A stretch of 64,000 nucleotides of DNA from Owenweeksia sp963758205 (GCA_963758205.1 CAVWUM010000006.1:558001-622000); one strand, 5' to 3'; positions 9,601 to 18,003 are shown, counted from the stretch's first letter. The notes: a model not told the origin generated them from the sequence alone. Program-made: numbers and translations.

Positions 9601-9627
9601 GCTATTGTGATAGAATCACTCTATAGC
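9601..9627. promoter_or_regulatory. Imperfect palindrome with ATAG-N7-CTAT upstream of katG
   Basis: GCTAT and TATAGC bracket GTGAT-AGA-ATCAC, giving a near-palindrome. Within it, ATAG at 9610-9613 and CTAT at 9621-9624 are 7 nt apart, the outline of one OxyR half-site, although the internal T and A of the published half-site do not match. It lies 115-130 bp before the katG start. Function is inferred. Confidence 0.4.
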
Positions 9628-9685
9628 AACAAACACATCTATGGTAATTTGCCTATTAGAGTAAGAGCGGTGAAGCAGCTAAAAC

Positions 9686-10273
9686 CTAAGTACCAAGCGG
9701 CAGGGCAAACAACTTTTGCCAGCGCAGATTACTGTTGTGCGAATAGGGCCGGCTAAGCACGGTAATCTCCTCAAGGAAGTATCCTGAGTTGGTGGAAAGT
9801 TTATCAAACCTTGCCAGTGTTTTTTGAAATTGCCTTTGGCTGTATGCCAGGCCTACGGTTAAATGGGGTTGTTGAAACCTTCTGCTAAATGCGCGTACCA
9901 GCCTTACCCTCTTTTTAAGTATGGCCATCATGTCCCGCTGCATCTTTTTCACCTTTTCCTTTTCGGGATGAATAACGGGCCTTTTCACCATCCGTGACTC
10001 AAAGCTGTGGCCTACTGCTTTAATATGATCGTTCTTCTGCAAAAAGTCACTGAGCTCCTGTTTGATGGCATCTTCGAGGTAATCCGCCATAATAAAGCGG
10101 CAAAGGGAAATATGCGGCTGCTGCCAAAGCTTATCCGCTTTACCCACCAACCTTACATTTTTAGAAGCACTACCCTTACTGCTATCAAAAGACAAAGAAG
10201 GATTAATCACCAACAAATAGTCTTTAAAGGTGTAATCGGTGTTAAACTCATTATGTAAGCCGGAGGTTTCCAT
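9686..10273 (-). CDS. 2'-5' RNA ligase-like 2H phosphoesterase
   Basis: The 195-residue protein carries two H-x-[T/S]-x motifs, QPHISLCRF around residue 93 and QPHLTVGLA around residue 136. These are the paired catalytic histidines of the 2H phosphoesterase superfamily (2'-5' RNA ligase, LigT, cyclic phosphodiesterases). In bacteria these enzymes hydrolyse 2',3'-cyclic phosphates or 2'-5' bonds, but substrates are rarely known. The first motif is preceded by KADKLWQQP and the C-terminus ends in a short hydrophobic strand, both as in the family. It is transcribed toward katG with about 190 bp between the genes. It has no clear partner. Confidence 0.8.
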   Translation of the reverse strand: METSGLHNEFNTDYTFKDYLLVINPSLSFDSSKGSASKNVRLVGKADKLWQQPHISLCRFIMADYLEDAIKQELSDFLQKNDHIKAVGHSFESRMVKRPVIHPEKEKVKKMQRDMMAILKKRVRLVRAFSRRFQQPHLTVGLAYSQRQFQKTLARFDKLSTNSGYFLEEITVLSRPYSHNSNLRWQKLFALPLGT

Positions 10274-10532
10274 AAGGAGTTCTAAGATAGATAAAACGAA
10301 GCCGAAAAGGTGCTCTTGATATTTTAATACAGATGCTACCGACTCTAAGAAAGAAGATTGGTAAATGGCACGCAGATGACGCGCATTTGGCGGATATCAG
10401 CTGATTTTACTTATAGTGCCTTTAATCTCATTAAATTCAAAGGTGCTTTTGTTTACGGACTAGCCTGTTGGAGTAAATAACCTGCATTCATTTCTCATTA
10501 AAAGAATAACTTCAAAAATTCAAAAACACCCA

Positions 10533-11252
10533 ATGCCCACCCCCTCCTCTCACCCGGCCTACCAGGAAATGAAAGACTGGCAGAAGATGCTTCAGAAAAA
10601 ACCTTCAGTGGGGAACCGCATAGCAACCTATGCCCAGCAGCGTTGGAACCGTATCATCCCTGAAAAGGTACACCAGGGCATTACCGTAGTAATTGAAAAA
10701 ATGGTGAAGGGGGTTTTGTTTGGTGTCAAACACACTACATTCAAGCTGAGGGCCAACCGCAGTTTTGACGAAACCGAGGCCCGTGCTGACCAGCTCATTT
10801 CGCGCTACCAGAATACCGCTTCAGTAGAGGGAGCCGTAGCCGGCAGTGGAGGTTTTATGCTGGGCCTGGCTGAAGTTCCGGTGCTTATTGCCCTAAAAAT
10901 GAAATTGCTGTTTGACCTCGCCAATGTATATGGCTACAATGTGAAAGACTACAAGGAGCGACTTTATATTCTGCATATTTTTCAACTCACCTTTAGCAGC
11001 CAGGCGGGCAGGCGAAAGCTGTACCACACTATTGCCCACTGGGAAGAGTACTGCGCCACCCTACCCGAAAATGAAGAAAACTTCGACTGGCGTACTTTTC
11101 AGCAGGAATACCGTGACTATATAGACCTGGCTAAGATGCTGCAACTTATCCCCTATGCCGGTGCGGTAGTGGGTTTTGTGGTAAATAAAAGGCTGGTGCG
11201 CAAACTGGGATTTTATGCCAAAAATGCTTACAGGATGCGGTATTTTGAATGA
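10533..11252 (+). CDS. EcsC family protein
   Basis: This 239-residue protein resembles the EcsC family: a helical, partly hydrophobic central region with VEGAVAGSGGFMLGLAEVPVLIALKMKLLFDLANVYGYN, followed by KERLYILHIFQL and a second hydrophobic stretch near the C-terminus (LIPYAGAVVGFVVNKRLVRKLG). The family takes its name from the third gene of the Bacillus ecs operon, but its biochemical role is unknown. Peripheral membrane association is likely. The gene is alone on the plus strand and no operon partner is visible. Confidence 0.72.
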   Translation: MPTPSSHPAYQEMKDWQKMLQKKPSVGNRIATYAQQRWNRIIPEKVHQGITVVIEKMVKGVLFGVKHTTFKLRANRSFDETEARADQLISRYQNTASVEGAVAGSGGFMLGLAEVPVLIALKMKLLFDLANVYGYNVKDYKERLYILHIFQLTFSSQAGRRKLYHTIAHWEEYCATLPENEENFDWRTFQQEYRDYIDLAKMLQLIPYAGAVVGFVVNKRLVRKLGFYAKNAYRMRYFE

Positions 11253-11290
11253 GGGTAAGCAGCAGCGCGTTCAATCCAATCCTGTGTAAC

Positions 11291-11324
11291 TAAAAAACCC
11301 CGCAACTATTACTAGCTACGGGGT
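11291..11324 (-). terminator. Terminator of the 11.4-11.8 kb minus-strand pair
   Basis: On the minus strand ACCCCG pairs with CGGGGT across a 16-nt loop that can pair further internally, followed by a run of six T. It sits between the convergent EcsC gene and the small unknown gene at 11368. Confidence 0.7.
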
Positions 11325-11367
11325 GTGGATTATACTTAATGCAATCAGGCTTTCCTGAGCGCAGGTA

Positions 11368-11559
11368 TTAGTTTCGTAAAGATGGCGAATCCATTAATTC
11401 GCGATCAAAGTACACCAGTTCTTTATGATCAGTGTCACCATTTTTCTTACAATAGTAAATACGGTCTACATATCGCCTTATTGTAAGGGCAGTTTCAGGC
11501 TCTTTTTTGGCATACACTATATCACCCGCATTAAAGCGGTGGTTATCGGCAGCCTTCAT
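11368..11559 (-). CDS. Conserved-looking small protein (63 aa), unknown function
   Basis: The protein reads FNAGDIVYAKKEPETALTI in its N-terminal half and RRYVDRIYYCKKNGD then KELVYFDRELM in the second. This pattern, a small beta-barrel with alternating hydrophobic residues, resembles short Bacteroidota proteins of unknown function. Its start overlaps the stop of the upstream 81-residue gene by 4 nt, and a terminator follows, so the two form an operon. I cannot assign a function. Confidence 0.6.
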   Translation of the reverse strand: MKAADNHRFNAGDIVYAKKEPETALTIRRYVDRIYYCKKNGDTDHKELVYFDRELMDSPSLRN

Positions 11560-11801
11560 TTAAAGTAATTTTTATACTGTGCCGCAGGTCTTTTTACCAG
11601 GCTCACCGTTAGTGGTTTAAGGGGGATGGTATTCAATTGCTGATCGCGCCTGTGCCTGTAGCCAAAAAATATATTATAGTATTTGGAAAAAAGCTGACTT
11701 AAATTTCCTTTCCATTTTTCTATTCGGGTGGTGATTTCTGAAACTTCAGGACTGATTTTGGTAAACTCCATACGGATTACCGGTTTTATATTCTCTTCCA
11801 T
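11556..11801 (-). CDS. Hypothetical protein (81 aa)
   Basis: An 81-residue basic protein beginning MEENIKPVIRMEFTKISPEV. It has a possible amphipathic helix (VSEITTRIEKWKGNLSQLFSKYYNIFFGY) and a basic C-terminus. No family is recognised. Support comes from the 4-nt ATGA overlap with the next gene and from the terminator that closes the pair. Confidence 0.5.
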   Translation of the reverse strand: MEENIKPVIRMEFTKISPEVSEITTRIEKWKGNLSQLFSKYYNIFFGYRHRRDQQLNTIPLKPLTVSLVKRPAAQYKNYFK

Positions 11802-12011
11802 AATTTTTGATTTTAAAATAAGCGGGGCTCATCAAATGATTATAGCGAACCCGCTTTGGGGTTGTTGAACGGTTTTAAACTGCCCGATACGGTTTGAAGT
11901 GATAAGAGAGGTGATTTACCTGCTTACGTCCGCTGCAGTTACCGCGATTTCCGGTAAAGGTCGACTATTAAGTGATGCCCTGCACATACCGGGGATTAAT
12001 TTTCGGGCCAT

Positions 12012-12116
12012 CTAGTTCCCGGTCTGTTTCGACTTTAACTTCATCCCCTGGTGTGAGGCTTTGAAACCGAGCTTTTCGTAAAACCGTTTGACCCCTGATC
12101 TCGACTTTTTGTGGAT
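12012..12116 (-). pseudogene. C-terminal scrap of a GNAT acetyltransferase
   Basis: One minus-strand frame reads GVKRFYEKLGFKASHQGMKL before a TAG stop. The string FYEKLGFKASHQGMKL is the characteristic last strand-helix-strand of GNAT N-acetyltransferases (usually FYEKLGF.....GMKL). The same frame hits a TAA only about ten codons upstream, and no acetyl-CoA motif (RGxGIG type) precedes it. The scrap is therefore a decayed or truncated gene. A longer frame over the same bases (11968-12165) is out of register and has no family match. Confidence 0.65.
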
Positions 12117-12421
12117 TTAAACAAGCTGGGTGAGATGCCGGATCTCCGCAGGCTCCATCCGGCATGAAGGTGTGAGATGGATCGGCCTCATATAGGGGAA
12201 CTTAAAAGAAGCAGGTACGAAATGCTCTCCTCCCTCGCCCTGCAGGCACTCCCTCCAGAGGGAGATAGGGCCAACCGCCATTGTAGTCTTATAAATTCGT
12301 ACGGCATGCCTAACTCAAGGTTCTGGGCATTATTTGTCCGAACAAAAACTGACCATCAGCAAAGCCCGGAACGGTCTCATTTTATTTCCGTCAGAAAACA
12401 AGGCAGAGCTTTCAAAAGAGT

Positions 12422-12532
12422 GATCAGCGAATGGAGTGAAGCGGAACGGCTCTGATCGCGAATGAAAGCGAAGCCGTAGTTTTCAAGGAAAGAAAATGTA
12501 GCCTTGACTTTTTTGGTTCTTTTTGAGTCAAG
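12422..12532. repeat. Hairpin-rich intergenic repeat of Bacteroidota type
   Basis: GATCAG (12422-12427) pairs with CTGATC (12452-12457), ACGGCT (12446-12451) pairs with AGCCGT (12472-12477), and CTTGACT (12503-12509) pairs with AGTCAAG (12526-12532). The last stem encloses a T-rich core with TTTTGGTTCTTTTTG. I recall this motif as common downstream of Bacteroidota genes. It may act as a 3' end structure for the minus-strand kinase gene that stops at 12553. Confidence 0.5.
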
Positions 12533-12552
12533 CCAAAACGAACAGAAGAAAA

Positions 12553-13902
12553 CTAAACCTCCACAACAAACTCACTACCAACCCCAAAAACCGAACTGGC
12601 AGATATACTGCCTTTGTGCAGCCGTATAATTTGCCGCGAGAGACTGAGACCAATACCCGAGCCATTTTCGCGGGTGGTGTAAAAGGGCAAAAAGATCTTG
12701 TCGCGCTCTTCTTCGCGGAAGCCTTTTCCGTTGTCCGCAACTTTTAATTGCAGCGCCCCGGCATCCGTTCGACTTACAGTCATGGTGATGGATCTATCCG
12801 TACGCCCTTGTAAAGCTTCTGTGGCATTGTTGAGCAGGTTGAGCACCACATGGGTCAGCAGCTTTTCATCACCTAAAAATTCTTCTTTCGGGTGGTGGTT
12901 AAGGATGTTGAACTCAATGTCCTGCTCCTTCCGTTGGCTTTCAAAAAGCAGTCTAATGGAATTCAGCCAGTTCTGTAAGTGGATCGGTTGAAATTCGGGC
13001 TGTGGCAGGCGGGTCAGCTTACGATAGTTGTCCACAAAACTGCGAAGCCCCTCTGCCCTCTCACGGATTACGGACAACCCTTCGGCCGTATTATCCACCT
13101 CCTGTTGTTGTAATTGCTCCACTTTTAAAATGCTTCCCTCTTTCTCAAAAAAGCCGCTCAGCGTTTGGCTCAGAGAGGTAATGGGCGCTATGGAGTTCAT
13201 AATCTCGTGCGTCATTATCCGGATGAGCTTCTGCCAGGTTTCCAGCTCATTTTCTTCCATTTCGGTTTTAATGTCGTAGAGCGAAAAAATGCGGTATTCC
13301 TTTTCGGAAAAGCGGATGCGGGCTTCCTTCAAGGCCACCTGCTGCAACTCGTTTCCCTGAAGGATTTTCAGACTCTCACTTTGCCCGGGTTTCAGGTTTT
13401 GCATCAATTGGTACAGGCTCGGGTTGTGCTGCTCCAGTCGATCCAGGTGGGTGAGGTTGCCCAGCCCGATGAGTCGCAGGGCGGCATCATTTACAATCTC
13501 CACAAAACCCTCCGGATCTACCGCTATAAGCCCGCTGGCAGAGCGTTTCATAAATTCCATAAAAAACCGCTCGCTATGCGCCTGACGTACTTTAATCTCT
13601 GAAATCATTCGGTTGAGGCGGTTCATGTTTTCGTGCAACCCTCTTAGGTGTTTGTCTCCGGTTTTTTCAGGGAAATGCAGGCTGCCGTCCTCATTTTTTA
13701 CCGCTTCAAAAAAGAAGTGGAGCTTGCGATGGGTGCTGTTTACGAAATACAGCAGGTTCCAGGCGGTGACCAAAGCCAGCACAAATGCCGGAATAGCGTA
13801 GCCCCAGCTTCCGCTGAAAACAGCATAACAGCCCGCTGCAACCAGCAAGGCAAAGAGTATCAGTCGCCATACGACCCCGGCTTGGGTAAACTTAGAGTTC
13901 AT
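12553..13902 (-). CDS. Sensor histidine kinase, NtrY/ZraS-like
   Basis: I place the start at 13902 (MNSKFTQAGVVW...), giving 449 residues. The alternative ATG at 13956 would overlap the upstream regulator by 65 nt, while this one overlaps by 11. Two transmembrane helices lie at about 11-30 and 35-55. A PAS-like region (SASGLIAVDPEGFVEIVNDAAL) precedes the dimerisation box with phospho-acceptor H232 (RIMTHEIMNSIAPI). The ATPase domain has an N box (VLNLLNNATEAL), VADNGKGF and GSGIGLSLSRQII. It should phosphorylate the sigma-54 regulator encoded just upstream, and both probably control the divergent exporter operon. The signal it senses is unknown. Confidence 0.93.
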   Translation of the reverse strand: MNSKFTQAGVVWRLILFALLVAAGCYAVFSGSWGYAIPAFVLALVTAWNLLYFVNSTHRKLHFFFEAVKNEDGSLHFPEKTGDKHLRGLHENMNRLNRMISEIKVRQAHSERFFMEFMKRSASGLIAVDPEGFVEIVNDAALRLIGLGNLTHLDRLEQHNPSLYQLMQNLKPGQSESLKILQGNELQQVALKEARIRFSEKEYRIFSLYDIKTEMEENELETWQKLIRIMTHEIMNSIAPITSLSQTLSGFFEKEGSILKVEQLQQQEVDNTAEGLSVIRERAEGLRSFVDNYRKLTRLPQPEFQPIHLQNWLNSIRLLFESQRKEQDIEFNILNHHPKEEFLGDEKLLTHVVLNLLNNATEALQGRTDRSITMTVSRTDAGALQLKVADNGKGFREEERDKIFLPFYTTRENGSGIGLSLSRQIIRLHKGSISASSVFGVGSEFVVEV

Positions 13903-15250
13903 AGCGCTTGATCTTGTTATACAGCGTTTGGCGGGTAATTCCCAGCTTTTCGGCAATCAGTGAAAGGTTGCCATCGTAGCGGTCCAGCGCATTGATGATG
14001 AGCTCCTTTTCCATCTCAGAAAGGGACGGTAGGCCCTTCGCGGTATTGTGGTTTACGGCTTTCAGGTCAAAATCGGAAGGCATCAGCACATCGGCTTCAG
14101 CCAGTATCACGGCCTTCTCCATGGTGTGTTGCAGTTCGCGCACGTTGCCCGGCCAGTGGTAGTTGCTTAGTTTTTTGATGGCCTGCGTACCCAGCCGTAT
14201 GCCCGGTTTGTCGTATTTCTTTTGAAAGATTTTCAGGAAGTGCCCGGCCAGCAATTCGATGTCCTCACCCCTTTCCCGTAAAGGGGGTAGTTCAATTTGA
14301 ATAGTATTTAACCGGTACAGCAGATCCTGCCGAAAGCTCCCCTCCTCCACCATTTTTTCGAGATTGGCGTTGGTAGCGGCCACCAGACGAATGTCCACAT
14401 TAACCGCTTTGGCGGAACCCAGAGGAAAAACCGTACGGCTTTGTAGGGCCACCAGCAGCTTGGATTGCAGGTGTAGTGGCACATTCCCGATCTCATCCAA
14501 AAACAGGGTGCCTTTATCAGCCAGCTGAAATTTGCCGGGTTTATCATCTTTGGCATCCGTAAATGCGCCTTTGGTGTAGCCAAAGAGTTCGCTTTCAAAA
14601 AGGGTTTCGGGTATAGCCCCCAGGTCTACGTTCATCAGCAGTTCGTTTCGCCTTTTTGAAAGGCTGTGGATTTGCTGAGCGATCACCTCCTTACCCGTGC
14701 CGTTTTCCCCGGTGATCAGCACGTTGGCATCCGTTGCGGCCACCTTCTCCACGGTGCGCAGCACCTTTTGCATCACGGGCGAACCGGCAATCAATTCCTG
14801 ATCTTTTTGCAGTTCGTCCTTAAGAAAGGATTCGCGGGCCTGTAGCGCTTTTACCTTTTGGTGAGATTGGCGCAGTTTCAGGGCTGCCCTAAGTGTAGCC
14901 ACCAGCTTTTCATTGTCCCATGGTTTGAGCACAAAGTCGGCCGCACCTTTTTTGAGAGCGTTTACAGCCAGCTCAACATCCCCATAAGCTGTGATCATCA
15001 CGACTTCCAGGTCGGGGTCAAACTGCTTGATCTCGCTAAGCCAGTACAGACCTTCGTTCCCCGTATTCAGCCCGGCCGAAAAGTTCATGTCCAGCAGAGC
15101 CACATCAAAGTGAGACCGCTCCAGCTCCCCTTTTATCAGGTTGGGATTGGACAGACATATCACCTCGGCAAACTCATACTGCAGCAGCAGGCTGAGGGCG
15201 CTGAGGGCGCTTTTGTTGTCGTCAACGATTAATATTTTTCCTGATTTCAT
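13892..15250 (-). CDS. Sigma-54-dependent response regulator, NtrC family
   Basis: This 452-residue regulator has a receiver domain (about 1-120) with acidic pocket D10/D11, phosphorylation site D54 (ALLDMNF) and K109. An AAA+ domain follows (about 150-390), with Walker A GENGTGKE at 181-188, the sigma-54 contact loop GAFTDA at 228-233 in place of the commoner GAFTGA, and Walker B FLDEIGNV. A Fis-type helix-turn-helix ends the protein (NLSLIAEKLGITRQTLYNKIKRYEL). Phosphorylated protein should activate sigma-54 promoters from upstream sites. The gene is divergent from the adaptor/ABC operon, whose upstream region has a TTGGCAC sigma-54 box. Confidence 0.95.
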   Translation of the reverse strand: MKSGKILIVDDNKSALSALSLLLQYEFAEVICLSNPNLIKGELERSHFDVALLDMNFSAGLNTGNEGLYWLSEIKQFDPDLEVVMITAYGDVELAVNALKKGAADFVLKPWDNEKLVATLRAALKLRQSHQKVKALQARESFLKDELQKDQELIAGSPVMQKVLRTVEKVAATDANVLITGENGTGKEVIAQQIHSLSKRRNELLMNVDLGAIPETLFESELFGYTKGAFTDAKDDKPGKFQLADKGTLFLDEIGNVPLHLQSKLLVALQSRTVFPLGSAKAVNVDIRLVAATNANLEKMVEEGSFRQDLLYRLNTIQIELPPLRERGEDIELLAGHFLKIFQKKYDKPGIRLGTQAIKKLSNYHWPGNVRELQHTMEKAVILAEADVLMPSDFDLKAVNHNTAKGLPSLSEMEKELIINALDRYDGNLSLIAEKLGITRQTLYNKIKRYEL

Positions 15251-15623
15251 TTAAACCGATAAATGTCCACCCCCGGTCTGCGACCACCCCCGCCAGCGGG
15301 GGATATGGCCTGCCCATTGGTTTGTGAGTAAGTGGAAAGCAATCCAAACCCAGACGCATCGCCTACATCTTCGGGCAAATCCTTGACGATGGCGGCTGCC
15401 TGTCCTCCGCTGGCGGAGGTGTCACGCTTTGGCTTGACGGAGGTGGAAATCCTTCAAGCTCTACTCACCAAAACTACACAAACCCTCTCTTACTCTTAAA
15501 AGTGTAAAATATTTTGACACTGCGGTGTAAATTTTTTTGACGCAATGCCCTACCCTTTTGGAATCAGGTTATTGAAAACCAAATCTTTACAGCTTTGGCA
15601 CCGCCTTGGCTAATGAGCCGGCA
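15251..15623. other. Divergent regulatory region with two short palindromes
   Basis: No gene is seen in these 373 bases between the regulator and the exporter operon. There are two GC-rich hairpins with 7-bp stems and 2-nt loops: CCCCCGC-CA-GCGGGGG at 15287-15302 and CCTCCGC-TG-GCGGAGG at 15404-15419. They could be regulator sites or the mobile GC-rich palindromes common in Bacteroidota. The end near the operon becomes AT-rich. Confidence 0.5.
15595..15610 (+). promoter_or_regulatory. Candidate sigma-54 promoter of the exporter operon
   Basis: TTGGCAC at 15595-15601 is a perfect -24 box, and GC at 15609-15610 lies exactly 10 nt after the GG, as required for the -12 element (TGGC instead of TTGC). 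Transcription would start near 15621-15622, almost at the ATG at 15624. The neighbouring NtrC-type regulator supports the call. Confidence 0.55.
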
Positions 15624-16889
15624 ATGGATCGAAAGATTGAAAACAAACAGCTCATTCCTAAAAAGCACTGGGGCTTTATCCTTATCGGGATAGTTGTGCT
15701 CGGCCTTGTCACCATGGCATTGGTGATGGATGACGGCTCGTCTTACCGTGTGGAGAAAGAGAGGCTGGTTATTTCAGAGGTGCTGGAAGCCCCCTTTCAG
15801 GATTACATCAACGTACGAGCCCGGGTGGAGCCGGCTCAACTCACCTACCTCGATGCAGTGGAAGGTGGTATCGTAGAAAAGATCGTTCGTGAAGAAGGTG
15901 CCATGGTAAAGGCCGGTGACACGTTGCTTGTGCTGAGCAATCTCAACCTGAGCCTCAACATCCTGAACAGTGAGGCCCAACTGGCCGAGAAAGCCAACTT
16001 TTTACGCGAAACGCAGATCAGCATGGAGCAGGAAAAACTTTCGCTGCAGCGGGAATTGCTGCGCCTTGACTACGACCTTCAGCAAATGAAGCGCAAGTAT
16101 GAGCAAAACAAGCTTTTCTTTGAGGATCGGATGATCTCGGAAAATGAGTTCCTGGAATCCGAAGAAGCTTACCAATTGGCGGTGAAGCTCAAAAAGCTCA
16201 GCCTGGAAAGACAGCAACAGGACGCGGACTTTCGCAAAACGCAAATCAAGAAGATCAAGCAAAACCTGGAAAATATGGAGCGTAACCTGGAGTTGATCTA
16301 CCAACGACAGGAACACCTCGTGGTGCGCGCTCCACTGGATGGTCAATTGGCAGCGCTGGATGCGGTTCCGGGTCAGGCCATTTTGCCCAACCAGCGCCTG
16401 GGGCAGGTAAATGTGCTAAGCGACTTTAAGCTACAAGCAAGCATTGACGAGCATTACATCGAGCGTGTCCATAAGGGGCTCGTTGCCCAACTGGAGCGGC
16501 AGGGCGAGACTTTTGAACTCACCGTAAGCAAAGTGTATCCCGAGGTTCGCGAAGGTCAGTTCTTGGTGGATCTGACTTTTGACCGTAACCTCCCTGAAAA
16601 GATCAGAAGCGGACAGACTTACAATGTGAATTTACAACTTGGCGAGGCGCAGCAGGCGGTACTGGTGGAGCGTGGCGGCTTTTTTCAATCCACAGGCGGG
16701 CGCTGGATATATCTGTTAGACGAGGCCGGTGAAAAGGCGGTGAAGCAGCCTGTGCGCATCGGTCGGCAAAACCCAAAGCACTACGAAGTACTGGAAGGCC
16801 TTAAAGCGGGAGATAAAGTGATCACTTCGGGTTATGAGCTTTTTGGGGATAGTGAGAGGTTGGTTTTGGAGCGCCCTGGGGCCCCCTAA
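15624..16889 (+). CDS. HlyD/MacA-type periplasmic adaptor subunit
   Basis: The first ATG after the sigma-54 box (15624, MDRKIENKQ) gives 421 residues. A TTG at 15606 would add six residues but lies inside the promoter. One N-terminal transmembrane anchor (WGFILIGIVVLGLVTMALVM) is followed by a lipoyl half-domain (VEGGIVEKIVREEGAMVKAGDTLLVL), a long coiled-coil hairpin (about 110-235), the second lipoyl half (VVRAPLDGQLAAL) and a beta-barrel/membrane-proximal end (VITSGYELFGDSERLVLE). It should link an inner-membrane ABC exporter to an outer-membrane channel. The ATPase and permease genes follow about 380 bp downstream, after two intergenic repeats. Confidence 0.9.
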   Translation: MDRKIENKQLIPKKHWGFILIGIVVLGLVTMALVMDDGSSYRVEKERLVISEVLEAPFQDYINVRARVEPAQLTYLDAVEGGIVEKIVREEGAMVKAGDTLLVLSNLNLSLNILNSEAQLAEKANFLRETQISMEQEKLSLQRELLRLDYDLQQMKRKYEQNKLFFEDRMISENEFLESEEAYQLAVKLKKLSLERQQQDADFRKTQIKKIKQNLENMERNLELIYQRQEHLVVRAPLDGQLAALDAVPGQAILPNQRLGQVNVLSDFKLQASIDEHYIERVHKGLVAQLERQGETFELTVSKVYPEVREGQFLVDLTFDRNLPEKIRSGQTYNVNLQLGEAQQAVLVERGGFFQSTGGRWIYLLDEAGEKAVKQPVRIGRQNPKHYEVLEGLKAGDKVITSGYELFGDSERLVLERPGAP

Positions 16890-16922
16890 GGGGGACTTTT
16901 GAACTCGGGAAAAGGAAACTAG

Positions 16923-17079
16923 TGTCATGCTGAGTGATTCTGACCGAAGGGAAGAATTGTATCGAAGCATAAACGGATAGACTGACAAAAAACTGATTTT
17001 AAAAATTATGGGTGGTATTGACATACACCCTTCGATACAAATTTCCTTCGCTTCACTGCGGAAATTCACTCAGGGTGAC
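16923..17079. repeat. Intergenic inverted repeat unit, copy 1
   Basis: The unit begins GTCATGCTGAGTG and ends CACTCAGGGTGAC, which are inverted copies with two mismatches. Inside it, ATCGAAGCATAAACGGAT and CCCTTCGATAC form a second partial inverted pair. A related unit follows at 17108-17245. The arrangement resembles the non-coding palindromic intergenic repeats of Bacteroidota. No frame is conserved between the copies. Confidence 0.75.
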
Positions 17080-17107
17080 GGGCGTCTTCGCTGAGGAGGA
17101 AAGTAGT

Positions 17108-17245
17108 GTCATGCTGAGTGGTTCTGACCGAACGGAAGAATTTTATCGAAGCATAAACGGATTTGAAAAATGATAGAATTGGCGACATGCACCCTTCGAT
17201 ACTTTTTCTTCTTGCTTTTCAGCAGAAGAAAACACTCAGGGTGAC
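17108..17245. repeat. Intergenic inverted repeat unit, copy 2
   Basis: This unit repeats copy 1 almost exactly over the first 60 bases (GTCATGCTGAGTG, TTCTGACCGAA, ATCGAAGCATAAACGG) and ends with the same CACTCAGGGTGAC. The middle differs and is shorter. It ends 27 nt before the ATPase start codon, so its structure may influence expression between adaptor and ATPase. Confidence 0.75.
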
Positions 17246-17272
17246 CGAACAAAAAACTAAAAAAACATAAAA

Positions 17273-17992
17273 ATGGAACACATCATAAACCTGCAAAAGG
17301 TATCCAAAACCTTCCGCACGGAAGAAGTTGAAACACTGGCGCTTAACGAGGTTAGCTTAAAGGTGAAAAAAGGTGAATTCACCGCCATCATGGGGCCCTC
17401 GGGTTGTGGTAAATCCACCTTGCTCAATGTGATCGGGCTGCTGGATAATCCCAGCTCGGGTAGCTACCAATTTAACGGAAAGGAAGTCGCCCAGCTTCGC
17501 GAAAAACAACGCACCGCCCTGCGTAAGGGGAACATTGGTTTTGTTTTTCAAAGCTTCAACCTGATTGACGAACTCAACGTGTACGAAAACATTGAAGTGC
17601 CCCTAAAGTACCTGGGACTAAGCTCCTCCGAAAGAAAGGCCAGGATCGAGGAGGTGCTGGACCGGATGAAGATCAGTCATCGCAAAAAGCATTTTCCGCA
17701 GCAACTCTCTGGCGGGCAGCAACAGCGGGTGGCGCTTTGCCGAGCGGTGGTGGCCGATCCCAAGCTCCTATTGGCTGATGAGCCAACCGGCAACCTGGAT
17801 TCGGCCCACGGCATGGAAGTAATGAAACTGCTGCTGGAACTCAACCGCAGTGGTACCACCATAGTGATGGTAACCCACTCCGAGTACGATGCCGGCTTTG
17901 CCCATCGCCTCATCAACCTCTTTGACGGTAAGATCATCACCGAAGAGGAAAAGCGAAAGCTCGAAGACACTCCAGAACTTATCCAACCTTAA
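17273..17992 (+). CDS. ABC transporter ATP-binding protein, LolD/MacB type
   Basis: This 239-residue protein contains Walker A GPSGCGKST at 41-49, the Q-loop at Q92 (VFQSFNL), the signature LSGGQQQR near 144-151 and Walker B LLLADEPTG with D168/E169, then the switch histidine in VTHSEYD. It is closest in layout to ATPases of the MacB/LolD/FtsE group, which drive mechanotransmission permeases rather than transport through the membrane. The permease gene starts 11 nt downstream and the adaptor lies upstream, giving a complete tripartite exporter or lipoprotein-release-like machine. The cargo is unknown. Confidence 0.95.
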   Translation: MEHIINLQKVSKTFRTEEVETLALNEVSLKVKKGEFTAIMGPSGCGKSTLLNVIGLLDNPSSGSYQFNGKEVAQLREKQRTALRKGNIGFVFQSFNLIDELNVYENIEVPLKYLGLSSSERKARIEEVLDRMKISHRKKHFPQQLSGGQQQRVALCRAVVADPKLLLADEPTGNLDSAHGMEVMKLLLELNRSGTTIVMVTHSEYDAGFAHRLINLFDGKIITEEEKRKLEDTPELIQP

Positions 17993-18003
17993 TTCTCCGC
18001 GAA

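Larger units (their letters stand above)
11802..12552. other. Gene-poor stretch with a pseudogene scrap and repeats
   Basis: No believable intact gene was found in these 750 bases. The stretch holds a GNAT C-terminal remnant (12012-12116, minus), then hairpin-rich DNA at 12246-12262 (CTCCCTC/GAGGGAG) and 12422-12532. The longest frames here have no recognisable domain and overlap on both strands. Confidence 0.6.

Noticed and set aside
11968..12165. 65-residue minus-strand frame
   Set aside because: It covers the GNAT scrap in another frame; the GNAT frame gives a family match and this one does not.
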